Notes under the pieces: model-generated
Database searches by the model: none
The model's input: the letters and a program-made list of their open reading frames with translations, nothing else
What the model was told of the DNA's origin: nothing
Made by a program: the position numbers and the translations under genes
Shown: positions 20,013-30,435 of the stretch, in pieces
How positions within the stretch are numbered: the stretch's first letter is position 1
How the letters are laid out: each line of letters begins with the position of its first letter
Origin: Heterodera schachtii
Lineage: Eukaryota > Nematoda > Chromadorea > Rhabditida > Heteroderidae
Direction of reading: 5' to 3'
Length of the DNA: 64,000 bases
Assembly: GCA_023374025.1 (NCBI GenBank)
Contig: SIJG01000006.1
Span: 1,797,102 to 1,861,101, forward strand

Positions 20013-21591
20013 TAGGGATGCGATTTTTAGGTGCTAAAAACTGTCAAAAAAGGTAGGTTTTAGATTCTAAAAAACCCCCAAAATAGGTGCGAAAAATGGG
20101 AAAATAGGTGCCAAAAAGTTCCAGATTTAGGGGGGTGTAAAATCGAAAATTTTCTTCAAAAAGCAAAAATATTATGCCATATCATGAATGAGATACATAA
20201 TTTCAAAATCAAGAATTCTCGTCAAGAAAATAAACAAATAAATTTTAGAGATGAATTTTTGAGAAATTTTTCATTTCTCATGGGTATATTTTTGAAAATT
20301 TTCGTGTCGATTCTTAGGGGCGTATTTTTAAAAAAAAATTTTGGGTCGATTCTTAGGGGTCTATTTTTTAGAGATCGGAATTTTGAAAAAAGCCTGTACC
20401 TGTACCTGTACCTGTATTTCCCAATTGGCCTGTACCTGTATTTTCTGTACAAAAATACAGGAAAATACAGGTACAGGAAAAATACAGGCGCCTCGAGGCC
20501 TGGATCCAGGCCTGTACCTGTATTTTTTAAATTTTTTTATAAAAAGCATTTTTTATTAAAAATTAACATAAAAATACCTAAAAGTATTTATTATCTATTA
20601 AAGGATAAAAATTGCTTACCTAATATTAATATATTTAAACTTTTTTCGTAAATATTTTAATTTTTTTTTAATATTTTGAGAATTTTGGAAATTCATATTT
20701 TTGCAATTGCTAAAAAATGCTCCTTAACCCTTGTTTTGGTGTTTTCAAAGTCAATTCTTAATTTATACACAATTTTTGGCATTTTTTACGGCGCACTTTC
20801 TTAGAGAAAATTTTTGGTAAACATGGTGAGGGTGCGGGGGTCCGGCGGTGCCGATAGGCGCCGCCGGGAAAAAATTTGTAATTTTAAATGCAATTTGTTA
20901 ACAATTTTGTCGAAAAATTACAACGCCAAATTGAAATGTGAAGGGCGTAAGAGTGTTTGGATTTGGTTGAAAATAAAAAAATTATAGCCCAATGGGCTGG
21001 CGCTAAAACGACCAAGTCCATGAACTATGACATTTTGCCAAAATATTATTAAATTTTTCAAATTTGACACAGTTTCATTGACAAAAAAAATATTTTTTGA
21101 ATTTTTCCATCCTTTTTCCAGACATTTCGCCAAAAATAATGATTAAAAATTAATACAGGAAATACAGGTTTTTTAGGCCTGTACCCGTACCTGTACCTGT
21201 ATTTCCAAAATGGCCTGTACCTGTATTTTCTGTACAAAAGTACAGGAAAATACAGGTACAGGAAAAATACAGGTTGACAAAAATTTGCCTGTACCTGTAC
21301 CTGGATCCAGGAAAAATACAGGCCTGGATCCAGGTACAGGCCGATCTCTACTATTTTTCCTTTTATTGCATTTTTGTTAACAAATTTTGGGCAAAACGCC
21401 AAAATAGGTGAAAATAAGTTTTTTAAAATTTTTTTAGGTTTTTTAGGTGCTAAAAATAAAAACCTAGAAAATAGGTGCTAATAACTCGAAAAGTAGCTTA
21501 ACAACAGCCCAAAAAAACATGTTTTTCGTGCGTTTCAGGCCACGGGGAGCTCAGGAAAAAAATATGTAAAAATCTAAAAATCGCATCCCTA
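20013..21591. mobile_element. TIR element TAGGGATGCG, host of a nested element
   Basis: An 18-bp exact TIR: TAGGGATGCGATTTTTAG at 20013-20030 and its complement at 21574-21591. Interior sequence near both ends repeats the TTTTTAGGTGCTAAAAA theme. It is interrupted by the element at 20,369-21,350. A solitary related end (GCCTAAAAATCGCAGCCCTA) lies at 21,681-21,700. No clear target duplication; no coding capacity. Confidence 0.65.
20369..21350. mobile_element. 982-bp hAT-like element with CCTGTA repeats
   Basis: Ends are TAGAGATCGG (20369-20378) and CCGATCTCTA (21341-21350). It is flanked by exact 8-bp duplications CTATTTTT (20361-20368 and 21351-21358). Tandem CCTGTACCTGTACC hexamers lie near both ends in inverted orientation and make imperfect palindromes. 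The interior holds a copy of the dispersed GC palindrome (20,842-20,868). Predicted ORFs rich in YRYRYR or CTCTCT are repeat translations. Confidence 0.85.
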
Positions 21592-22088
21592 CTTATTAAT
21601 GTATTTTTCATTTTTATTGCATTTGGTTAAGAGTTTTTATGAAAATCCTGAAAAAGGCGCCAAAAACGGCGAAAACATTTGCCTAAAAATCGCAGCCCTA
21701 ATAATTAAAAACTCTTTAATGAAATTTTTTATTTTTTTTGAAAAGATGAAAATTTTTCAGGACCCGGTTTGACCCGATTGAAGAACTTGGACCCGACTTT
21801 TCTGGTCCCGGTTTTTGTCCAAATAGCCGGACCCGTGTAACCCTAGTTTTTGGACTAGCAAACATAAAGGCTGCTTGCTCTTTTGCACTTTAGGCTTCCA
21901 ATCAATGACCAACTTAAGTTTTGGTATTAAATTAAATGTTTGTTAAATTTTCCAACAAAAAAAGCAAACAAATAAATAAACATATATTCGAACAAAAAGA
22001 ATCAACAAAATCATTTCTTAGAAAAAAAGAGAACATGCATCAATTCAAATTCCAATTGATGAGATCGTCGAACATTTCTCAAATTTAA
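21592..22088. other. Intergenic with repeat ends
   Basis: Holds a solo TIR end at 21,681-21,700 and a degenerate GGACCCGGTTTGACCCG stretch (21,760-21,845) resembling the CCCGGT element. It also carries one copy of the recurrent phrase TTGCACTTTAGGCTTCCAATCAATG near 21,885. No gene. Confidence 0.4.
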
Positions 22089-23561
22089 TTAATTAATTCG
22101 CTTCCGCACAGTCAGACGACGTTTCGATGCTTTGACCCGCTTCTTCTTTTTCTTCTTCCGCTGGTGGCGACAATGGCTTAAAACTAAATACAATTTAATT
22201 TGGGTGTAAAATTGTTAATTATTTTACACTTACCCAGCCGAACTTTTGCCACCCCGCAAATCAAATTGGACACTGTTCAAAGTGTCGTCCCAATTTTCGT
22301 CGTCGTCCCATGGAAACGCCGCCGCCTTTTCACTAATTGGGCATCGCTTCAACAGCCAATAAACATCACAACTTGACACTTTGTCCAATGTCAGCTTTTC
22401 TTTGGTTCGTTCGTTCACCGATTCAAATGGCTCAATTGATGTTGCCCCCCGCGCTTTAAAGTCAATTTGGTAACGGACCGAAGTGATGGCACGGAGAAAT
22501 GTCTAAACAAAATAAAAGGAGACGCATTTCAAAGGCAATCATTCAATAAAAAAAAACCGGGACTATTCCCGGTCAAGACCAGGAATTGGGTACTCAGTTG
22601 TACGTTTTTTCAGTACCAGTCACGGTCCCGACCAACTCTAGTTAAAACCCATTCGATTAAAAAGAATTTGAAATTCATTCCAAAAAAGGGAATACCATCG
22701 TTTACCCAACTTTAATGAGAATATGACCGAACACACCTCCTTGAAACTGTTGACCCAGTTGAAGTTTCCTTCTTCGTCAAAACCAACGCAAAACAATCGC
22801 TTCTGTTGACCATCTTTGCTCGGCGTGTGCAACCATTCGGACAATGCGTGACCAGCACAAATTGCATTTGGCCCATCAAAATGATCAATTGCATCGGGCA
22901 ACAAATTAACAATATCGATTGCATTCAATTGATCAAGATCAGCGAGAATTGTCGGTGAAGTGCGGCGAAGCAAATTGTCCAAATGATCGCGATCGTCAAA
23001 TGTCAAATGGCGAATGTTTGTTGCAAAAACGGGCCAAATTTCAGTGGTAAAAACATCCCAAATTAGCTGTTCATTTGATGAAATAGATAACTCCAAATTG
23101 GTGCCGCTTCTGTCAAAAATTTGTTTGTTTGAACGGAGAAATTCGATGACGGAATGGTCAATGTAGCTGAAGAAATATAAAAAAAATGCTTGAATATAAC
23201 AAAATTAAAATTACTCAATCCAAAGGTCCTTAAAGCGAATTTTGTTGGGCAGCGGACGGTCCGGCAACGGAAATTCCACCCATTTGTGATCGATCTGTAC
23301 AGTCATTTTCGGTTCTGGTCCAATGCCCTCGTGAATTGTGATAAGTCTCCAAATTGTGAATTCGCTTTTGCCATCAAAATGTATGTCCACCAGCGCATTG
23401 AAACGAGGCGAAAGCAGCGCCAATTTGAGGCCGAGTTGAGCATGGTCAAAGAAGGGGAAGAGATCCATCCAAACGTCGTTGCAAATCCAACTGAAAATGT
23501 GAAAAGTTTATTTAAAGAAATTAAGAATTTGTGACTTTAAAGTTCCTTACCGGCGGTTCAT
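22089..23561 (-). CDS. F-box domain-containing protein, tail frame-switched
   Basis: Third member of the F-box family; predicted SCF substrate adaptor. Minus-strand exons: 23551-23561, 23215-23490, 22737-23166, 22234-22502, 22089-22176, coding 357 residues. It begins MNRR-WICNDVWMDLFPFF, then LGLKLALLSPRFNALVD and FPLPDRPLP. Exon 3 starts YIDHSVIEFL and contains PVFATNIRHL, a dense Asp stretch and EWLHTP; exon 4 has VNERTKEKLTLD and WLLKRCPI. In the paralogues the last acceptor gives AG|GCCATTG, but here it reads AAG|CCATTG, one base fewer. The terminal exon is therefore read in another frame: instead of the acidic SPPAEEEKEEAGQ tail it encodes a basic one with six consecutive Lys (QRKKKKKKRVKASKRR). 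Both frames are open to a stop (22,089 or 22,093). It may thus have acquired a nuclear-localisation-like tail, or be slightly defective. Confidence 0.82.
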
Positions 23562-24032
23562 TTTTGCGGCAATTAGCACAATTTGTCTTATTCCGAATGA
23601 AGTACACACAAAGAGCAGAATAATTGCTTTGGAAATTTTTTATTTAAAATGAGCGGCAAATTGAAAAAACCAAAACTTTTATAGCCATGAAAATGGAATT
23701 GATGAATGAATGTTTGTGTCTTTTTGTCTATGTTGATTTTACGTGCCGAAGGTCAGTTTTTAATTACCGTATTACAAAAAAAGCATTTTTATTGCATTTT
23801 TGTTAAAAAGTTTCTGAAATTTTACATGAAAAATTCGAAAAATGCCAAAATATTTACAAAGAAATTAATAAAAGCCCCAAAAATATTGAAATAGGAATAT
23901 GATATTTTGCGTTTCAGAAATTTTGAATTTTTTAATATTTTGAAAAATTTTTCCATTTTTAGGCCCGGGAATTTATCAAATTTTTGAAAATTCAAACTCA
24001 CTTCAGGGTTGGACAATGTTAATGGAATAAAG
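23562..24032. other. Upstream region of F-box gene
   Basis: The first 20-30 bases repeat the 5' region of the other F-box gene (GCTAATTGCCGCAAAAATGAACCG on the minus strand). The remainder is AT-rich with no gene. Confidence 0.35.
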
Positions 24033-24981
24033 TAGAGTTGAGCGGGACCGGGACCGGTGCGGGAAATCCCGGTTTTTTCAGGTCCCGGTCCCGGTTTTTG
24101 GAAAAACAGAAATCCCGGTCCCGGTTTTGCCAGTCCCGGTCCCGGCGGGACTAAATAAGCACTGGTAAGAATGGGGGTCTGGGTGAGAAAAGAGAAGAAA
24201 ATTGGTGGAGAAGAAAAAATTTTTGAGAAAAAAAATAAATTATTTATTTTCTTTTAAAACATATTTTAATATGCATAAGTGGATAAGTGGCTAAACCTTT
24301 TGACTTTCATTATTTGTCCCTTGGGTTCAATTCTCCGATGGAACAGATAATTTTTTCTTTTTTCTTTACCAATATCAATTGAAATTTAATTAATAAAAAA
24401 TATTTCTACATAAAAATTATATTTTTACCTTTTTTAAACAGCCTAAAACCACAAATTAACCTAATATTTGGTCATTTTTTGGCAAATTCTGTTATCAAAT
24501 CTCACTCAAAATTTTTCCGGCGGCGCCTATCGGCACCGACGGACCCCGCCCCCTCCCAATGTTCCAAAAGTTTTTTGAAAAAACATTGCCACAAAAACAG
24601 CGACTTAAAAATTTTAAGAGATTGTTAATTTGTTAGAAAAATCCAGAATTTTGGGACTCAGAAAATTCCAAGAATTCCCCCCCTGAAATGAAAATTTTAA
24701 AAATTTTCCAATGAATAATGGAAAAATTCTTCGAAATTAAAAAATTTTATGGGTACTTTTTTGAATTTAGAAAATTTTTGTAACAAAATTCACCAAAAAT
24801 TTTTAAAATTTCTCAAAAAAAAATGCCTCTTGGGAAAAATCCCGGTTGGTCCCGGTCCCGGCTTTTCTCGCGGTCCCGGTCCCGGACGAAAATCGAGGTC
24901 CCGGTCCCGGTCCCGACTTTTCCAGTCCCGTCAACTCCCGGTCCCGGTTTTTGTCAAATTTCCCGGTCCCGCTCAACTCTA
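24033..24981. mobile_element. 949-bp hAT-like element with CCCGGT repeats and tRNA-like module
   Basis: Exact inverted ends TAGAGTTGAGCGGGACC and GGTCCCGCTCAACTCTA. It is flanked by perfect 8-bp direct repeats GAATAAAG (24025-24032 and 24982-24989). Tandem GGTCCCGGTCCCGG units occupy both subterminal regions in opposite orientation. Inside are a tRNA-like block (24,278-24,336) and a reverse copy of the dispersed GC palindrome (24,517-24,542). No transposase is present. Confidence 0.88.
24278..24336 (+). ncRNA. tRNA-like Pol III module (A-box/B-box), degenerate
   Basis: ATAAGTGGCTAAAC (24283-24296) resembles a tRNA A box and GGGTTCAATTC (24323-24333) a B box, 40 nt apart. A related block at 25,405-25,470 has the same spacing and shares the TTTTAATAT lead-in. 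No full cloverleaf can be drawn, so this is a tRNA-derived or mimicking module rather than a functional tRNA gene. Confidence 0.4.
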
Positions 24982-25204
24982 GAATAAAGCTTAAAAATTA
25001 AGAAAATCGGGAGAATTTTATTTCCAGAAATTCTAGATATTTGTGATTTTTCTGAAAAAAATCAGAACGCCGTTTTGAAAGAGAATTTTAAAATTTAGAA
25101 ATTTTTCAAGAAAAAATTTGAAAAAATTTTCAGTCGATTTTTTCAAAATATAATAATGAATTCTAAGAATTTTCAAAAAAAAATTTTTCATTCTGAGGGG
25201 GGTG

Positions 25205-25830
25205 AGCGTTAGATCCGGTACCGGGTTTAGTAAATGACTTTTCTATATTATTTTTTCATGTTTATTACTAGGGTTGTAAATTATATGGATTAACATATTT
25301 TTTCTTCGCATATGCTATGAATTTATACACTTTTGAATTTTTTTTAACCATCTTTGACAAATTTTTTATGAAATAAAGTAAATTTTGCTTTTATTTTTTA
25401 ATATATTTGTGGATTAGTGGTTAGTGCTTCAACACTAACATACTTTTTGTTATGGTTCGATACCGGTTGACGTTTTCTTTTGAATTCCGGTCCCGGCCAT
25501 TTATGCCGGGACTAACTGACTAAATTTCACCAGTTAAACTACCCCAATTAAAAAATTTAATAATTATTTAAAAGTGCTTTGAAAACAAAACAAAAAAGGT
25601 CGTTGCATTGCTTGTTCTAATCCCAAGCTAAATCTTTGACTACCATTTTTATAAATTTTATTAATCAACGTTCCACAAATTTTGAAAAAGGTCCCTGTCC
25701 TGGCGGGACCCAGGCCTATAAATTGGGACCGAGACCAGGAGTCCCGCAAAAAGGGGAGTCCCTGAACCGGGATCACGTCCCGGTCTATTTTCCAAGTCCC
25801 GGCCCCGGCTATTTTAAATTCCGGACTTTA
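25205..25830. mobile_element. Second, diverged CCCGGT-type element
   Basis: Begins near AGATCCGGTACCGGG and ends with several CCCGGT/GGGACC units (about 25,700-25,825). The interior is similar to the element at 24,033 around its tRNA-like block. Exact ends and target duplication could not be fixed, so boundaries are approximate. Confidence 0.45.
25405..25470 (+). ncRNA. tRNA-like Pol III module, better preserved copy
   Basis: GGATTAGTGGTTAGTGC (25411-25427) is close to a tRNA D-arm/A box, and TGGTTCGATACC (25453-25464) to the T-arm/B box, again 40 nt apart. The central CTTCAACAC could form an anticodon-like stem with the following bases. It lies inside the diverged CCCGGT element, homologous to 24,278-24,336. 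Confidence 0.45.
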
Positions 25831-26304
25831 ATAATTATAATGATTGATTTTTTATTTCTCCAATATAAAAATTTAAGCATTCATTCGTTAGGCAAAGAAT
25901 GTCTATGGGCAAAATTCCCAGCACACCATAATTAATTACCTAGCGATTCGTTTTCCATTTAAAAATGTGTCGAAGGATTGGCAGAAGAGGGACAAAGAAG
26001 GCAATTGCTTCTGGTAAAAATAATTGACCTGTCATTTTTTGCCTCTGATAAAATGATAAAAAAAATGAACTCTCATCATTTTATTTATGTTTCATTTCTC
26101 ATTTCACTTATGTTTTCAACATTTTTGCACTAAGATAAAAAATGTAAGATGTAAATAAATTATTAGATTCCAATAAATTCAGAATTTGGTACTTATGTAC
26201 AAAGCTAGTTTATAGATAAAAATGCTAATAAATGTACTTGTATTACATTAATTTATTAAAGATAATTACATTTATTGACATTTTTACTTTACATTAATTT
26301 ATTA
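25831..26304. other. Transition to AT-rich compartment
   Basis: No gene. From here rightwards the sequence becomes strongly AT-rich, with imperfect AATTTATTAAA and TTATTGACATTTTTACT repeats. Confidence 0.4.
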
Positions 26305-26772
26305 AACATAATTACATTTATTGACATTTTTACTAAAGTATTTAAAAAGTATCCCCTAAACTCCATGAGTACCCAAGAATTTTATGCTAAATTCGTGTTT
26401 GTTTTTTCTTATTTTGTAAAATATTTGTGTCCAAATCTATCATCAACTCATTAAAATTTTTAAAACTTTTCTACTGCGACCCTCACCCCCCATCGGCAAA
26501 CACGTCACTGAATCTTGATTTTCTAATTAACAAAAACCCAAAATTGCTCATTGTTTAACAAATTTGCATCAATATGCTCTCTTGCATTTTAGGCGTTCAA
26601 TCAATGTTTTTTTCATAGAATTTTTTTTCTACAATTAAATTTTTTGATGATTGTTAAATGGTTAAATGTAATTGAAAAAACATTTTATATTTTAAAAAGT
26701 GACAGATAGTGTAATTGCTTTTCATAAAAAAAATGATTAAGAATTTTCATAATTTGATCTTGCTTGCTCAAG
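26305..26772 (+). repeat. Direct repeat copy 1 (partner 29,968-30,435)
   Basis: A 468-bp segment, nearly identical to 29,968-30,435 in the same orientation. The homology resumes for about 20 bp at 26,998 (AGTGGATGAAGTCGAACC, versus AGTGGATGTAGTCGAACC at 30,437), so copy 1 carries a 225-bp insertion. Contains the recurrent GCATTTTAGGCGTTCAATCAATG phrase. No coding sequence. Confidence 0.8.
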
Positions 26773-27499
26773 ATTGCAAAAAGAACTTAAATTGCGGAAA
26801 ATGATATACTAATCTATTACTATCGAGAAAGCACGAAAAATTGGTCTAAAGTTGCTGAAATGTCAAAAAACTGGTTTTTGAAACGGTTCAAAACTCGAAA
26901 AATAGAGGAAAACACGGGGCTCCTGGTCCTTTTAACGGTCAAACTGGGGCAAAATTTGGCATCATTTGAAAGCTTTTAACGAGCTAAGTTTAAAACTAGT
27001 GGATGAAGTCGAACCAAATTCATTTTTAAAAAATTCTTATTATTTTTTTGCAAAGATTTTATTAGTTAGTTTCGTATTAGTGAATTCAGTTCATAAAGCC
27101 ACTCAATTTTTATTAATTCTCACTTACCGGCACCTCCGGACCCTGCCTGTTCCCCAAAGTTTTTTTACTGCAAAAGGATTGATTGTCATTGATTTGAGAA
27201 AAGGCTTGATTCGTAAAATATTGCTTTTTCTTATTTTGCATCATATTTCAAAGTACAATTATGATTTTGAAAATGAATAATTTGCTGAAAAATTTCACCT
27301 TTCGACATTTTCACCTTTTTTTTGGCGATTTGTCTTTCACCATCTTTTACCTTTCACATTTTGTCCTAATGATCTTTCATATTTCTATTCGCACTATATG
27401 CTCTGTAAAGACCCAAATTAGGCGTTCATAATTATACTTTAAAATTTTGAAGACATGTGACTTTTTTATAGGGCAATTCCTGTATGACTTTTTGTGCTG

Positions 27500-27999
27500 A
27501 TCCAAAAAGTCGATTGCACCACCATGATCAGATCACTCATTCAGGGTGATCTAAAAACCTAAAGGTATTGAAACCGGGAAATTTTCAGAAAAAAACCCCT
27601 AGGGGGCTGGAGAAATTTTCACGTGGAAGACAAATATGGCGGTTAGAATGCACAAAATTTGCTACAAAATGCAAAAAGCGGCATGCAATCGGACTTCTAT
27701 ACGCGGATATTTACCTTGTCAATTTCCAACAGTAAAAAAAGTGCTATAATTCTTAGTGCATTTACAGTAATTTTGATGACTTCAAATTCATCGTCCGGAA
27801 TCTCCGCATACAGAAGTCATATTGACTTTTTGAATTTTGTTTTGTGCTCTTTCTGAATGCCATATTCGTTTTCCACGAAAAATTTTTCCAGCCCCCTAGA
27901 GATTTTTTTCTGAAAATTTTCCGGTTTCAAGCAATTTTAGAGTTTTCAGGCACCCTGAAGGAGTGATCTGGTCATGGTGGTGCAATTAAGTTTTTTGAT
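27500..27999. mobile_element. ~500-bp full-length foldback (MITE-like) element
   Basis: Left half TTGCACCACCATGATCAGATCACTC... and the right half, read in complement, TTGCACCACCATGACCAGATCACTC... are inverted copies over about 240 bp each, including TAGGGGGCTGGA and CGGACTTCTATACGCGG/CTTCTGTATGCGG. The whole element can form one long hairpin. Ends and target duplication are not sharply defined. Confidence 0.7.
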
Positions 28000-28140
28000 T
28001 TGTTAATTGCAAATTGAGGCTTACAAAAGTCCGAATAAAATTTGTTAATTTCTGGTTTACATGAATTATTCATGATTTATAAACATTTTAAGGCTTTTCT
28101 TTAAAAAATAAATTTCATAAATTATGCATTCTTCATTATC

Positions 28141-28265
28141 GGGGCTGCAAAAAATATGCACGAAAAATGACCAAAATATGCACATAAATATGCAAATAAA
28201 ATTGCCAAATATGCATCAAATATGCACAAAAATCGCAAAATATGCACGAAATATGCACAAAAAAA
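28141..28265. repeat. ATATGCA-rich repeat of a TIR element end
   Basis: About nine ATATGCA units follow GGGGCTGCAAAAA. The complement of 55,735-55,750 begins the same way (GGGCTGCAAAAAACATG) and is also preceded by ATATGCA units, so both are copies of one element family. Confidence 0.55.
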
Positions 28266-28562
28266 CTTGAAAATTAGGGGTGCATTATCATAATAATTTG
28301 CGAATTTAATTAATAAAATTTAGATTGTTAATTTATCTAAATGGAGGAAATTGCCCTAAAAATTTTCGGGGATGGCTGTAGAAATATAAAAAATGGCGGA
28401 AGCAACTCTTGTTGGGAGGACTCAACATATTAAAAGGCACAGACGAGGTCTGGATTTATGAAATAGTTCACTTAAGCTTAATGGTTAATATATTTACTTC
28501 TTTTTCAAAAAAGTTCCAAAATTTGGAAATTCAAAATTAAATTAACTCACAATCAATTACTT

Positions 28563-28780
28563 TCATTGATTCGTGAAGAAAATATATTTAGTGTGCCATC
28601 GATAGAGCTCCATCAGCTCCGTCACCATTGCCGCCGAGGATCCGACTGCCAGCCAATCATTTGTTATGTGGAAAAGTTTTGACCTAAGAATACCAATCAA
28701 CGACTTAATCCGCTTCACCTTTTGCGGTGCTGGCGACAGTGTGATCACGACTTTGGGAAGGTAATTTAATTTTAATTTTT
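28563..28780 (-). pseudogene. Isolated coding-like exon, unknown
   Basis: On the minus strand an open frame reads SPAPQKVKRIKSLIGIL, then LFHITNDWLAVGSSAAM and TELMELYRWH before a stop at 28,563. It has normal gene-like GC content inside AT-rich DNA, which suggests a true exon or captured gene fragment. I do not recognise the protein, and no further exons are convincing. Confidence 0.35.
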
Positions 28781-29079
28781 TGTATACGAAATATGAATAA
28801 ATAAATAATCTGTAAATTTAAGTGGTTTTGAAGCTGTTTTTTGCAATAATAAAAGTCATAATTAATTTAAAATTCGAAACAAAATAAATTATGATTGTTA
28901 AGACAAAAATTCCCATTTGGTGGGTCCCCAATTTCGCGCTAGGGAAAATAAAATTTTACTTACTTACTAACTTATTTCTGTTTATAAAAGTTATAAGGTT
29001 ACTCTTTATGAATCATCTAGTTATAAGAACTAAAACAAAACTTTATTTTTTTCGACTTTTTAAAATTGTCTTTCAGTGA

Positions 29080-29455
29080 AAGACATTGACGAACCCGTAA
29101 GAATTCGAATTATTATTTTCTTTACTTCGAAGGTACGGAAGCCATGATTTGCTCAGGCTCAAGCATATAATTGATTACGAAAGTGAGGTTCTTCGGCTTG
29201 CGAGAGGCCGAACTGCTAATTTTATGACAAAAGTAATTATTTCTTGCTTCAAGAATAGGATAAGAATTTATAATTATTGGATAAAAATAATTCAGCAATA
29301 CGCAAATGAGACGGTTATAAATATTTTTTTATAATCATAAAAAAATTTCTAAAATCATTAATTTATTCTTTAGCCCTTAATGAAATTGTGCCAGAAGACC
29401 CTGAGGTGAATGATGATGATAACGAAGAAGAGGGAGAAAGCAGTCAGTTTATCTG
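29080..29455 (+). pseudogene. Coding-like exon fragments, unknown
   Basis: The plus strand shows YGSHDLLRLKHIIDYESEV...ARGRTANFMTK (about 29,131-29,233, followed by a GTAATT donor). After a TTCTTTAG acceptor it continues LNEIVPEDPEVNDDD...EGESSQFI to a TGA ending at 29,455. The second block is acidic. Phases of the two blocks do not join cleanly, so a decayed or incomplete gene is likely. No family assigned. Confidence 0.3.
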
Positions 29456-29742
29456 AGAAAATGACTTTTTTAATTGACAAGAAGCATTAATGAAATTTCA
29501 TTTAATTCAGGTGTCATAAGTTGGGCAGTCGAAACAAGTTGAGTCGGCGTGCAAAAAATTGGCTGTTTAATGTCGGAGGTGTTTTTCAGTTTCAAAGAAA
29601 CATAAAAAAATGATATATAAAAATATGTGCTTTTTTAAATGCAAAGTCACACAGAGCTGTTAGAAAAAAATATTTGTATCCTCATCACCAAAATTAATAA
29701 AACAGTAATAAGATATAATAAAATCCGCTCTAGAACAATTAC

Positions 29743-29845
29743 CTTTATGAAACCATGGACGAACTGAAAAACGCATTCGATGAAATTGAAAGAGACCCAT
29801 AGGTGCATGGCATTGTGATAATGTCGACGAACCCAAAAGTAATTT
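29743..29845 (+). pseudogene. Fragment resembling enoyl-CoA hydratase/isomerase
   Basis: Reads ETMDELKNAFDEIERDP, an in-frame TAG (29800-29802), then VHGIVIMSTNPKV. This pattern (acidic helix, then VxGxxIxSxNPKVF) is the start of the crotonase fold as in enoyl-CoA isomerases. The FCAG that should follow is destroyed. A short decayed gene fragment; assignment from memory of the family. Confidence 0.4.
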
Positions 29846-29967
29846 TGCAAAAAAAAAGCAATTGGCTCATATTTGTATTCGAGTTTTCTTTTTCAGTGTT
29901 TTATGGCCGGTGCACACATTCGTACTTATATATACAGAGCTTAGAGATATTTTTTACATACTTTTGC

Positions 29968-30435
29968 AAACATAATTACATTTATTGACATTTTTACTAA
30001 GTATGTAAAAAGTTCTCCTAAACAACATGAGTCCCAAGAATTTTATGCTAAATTCGTGTTTGTTTTTTCTTATTTTGTAAAATATTTGTGTCCAAATCTA
30101 TCATCAACTCATTAAAATTTTTAAAACTTTTCTACTGCGACCCTCACCCCCCATCGGCAAACACGTCACTGAATCTTGATTTTCTAATTAACAAAAACCC
30201 AAAATTGCTCATTGTTTAACAAATTTGCATCAATATGCTCTCTTGCATTTTAGGCGTTCAATCAATGTTTTTTTCTTATAAACTTTTTTTCTTCAATTAA
30301 ACTTTTTTTTCTTGCTTGTCAAATGGTGAAATGTAACTAAAAAACATTTTATATTTTGAAAAGTGACAGATATTGTAATTGCTTTTCATAAAAAATGATT
30401 AAAAATTTTCATAATTTTGATCTTGCTTGCTTAAG
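29968..30435 (+). repeat. Direct repeat copy 2 (partner 26,305-26,772)
   Basis: Second copy of the 468-bp repeat, same orientation, 3.66 kb from the first. It contains small indels in A/T runs only. The interval between the copies holds no retroelement genes, so these are not obviously LTRs. Confidence 0.8.

Noticed and set aside
20184..20651. 155-residue ORF
   Set aside because: It crosses the CCTGTA element; its Tyr/Arg/Thr-rich text is a translation of the hexamer repeat.
26305..30435. LTR retrotransposon reading of the 468-bp direct repeats
   Set aside because: No TG..CA ends, primer-binding site, gag, protease, reverse transcriptase or integrase between them.
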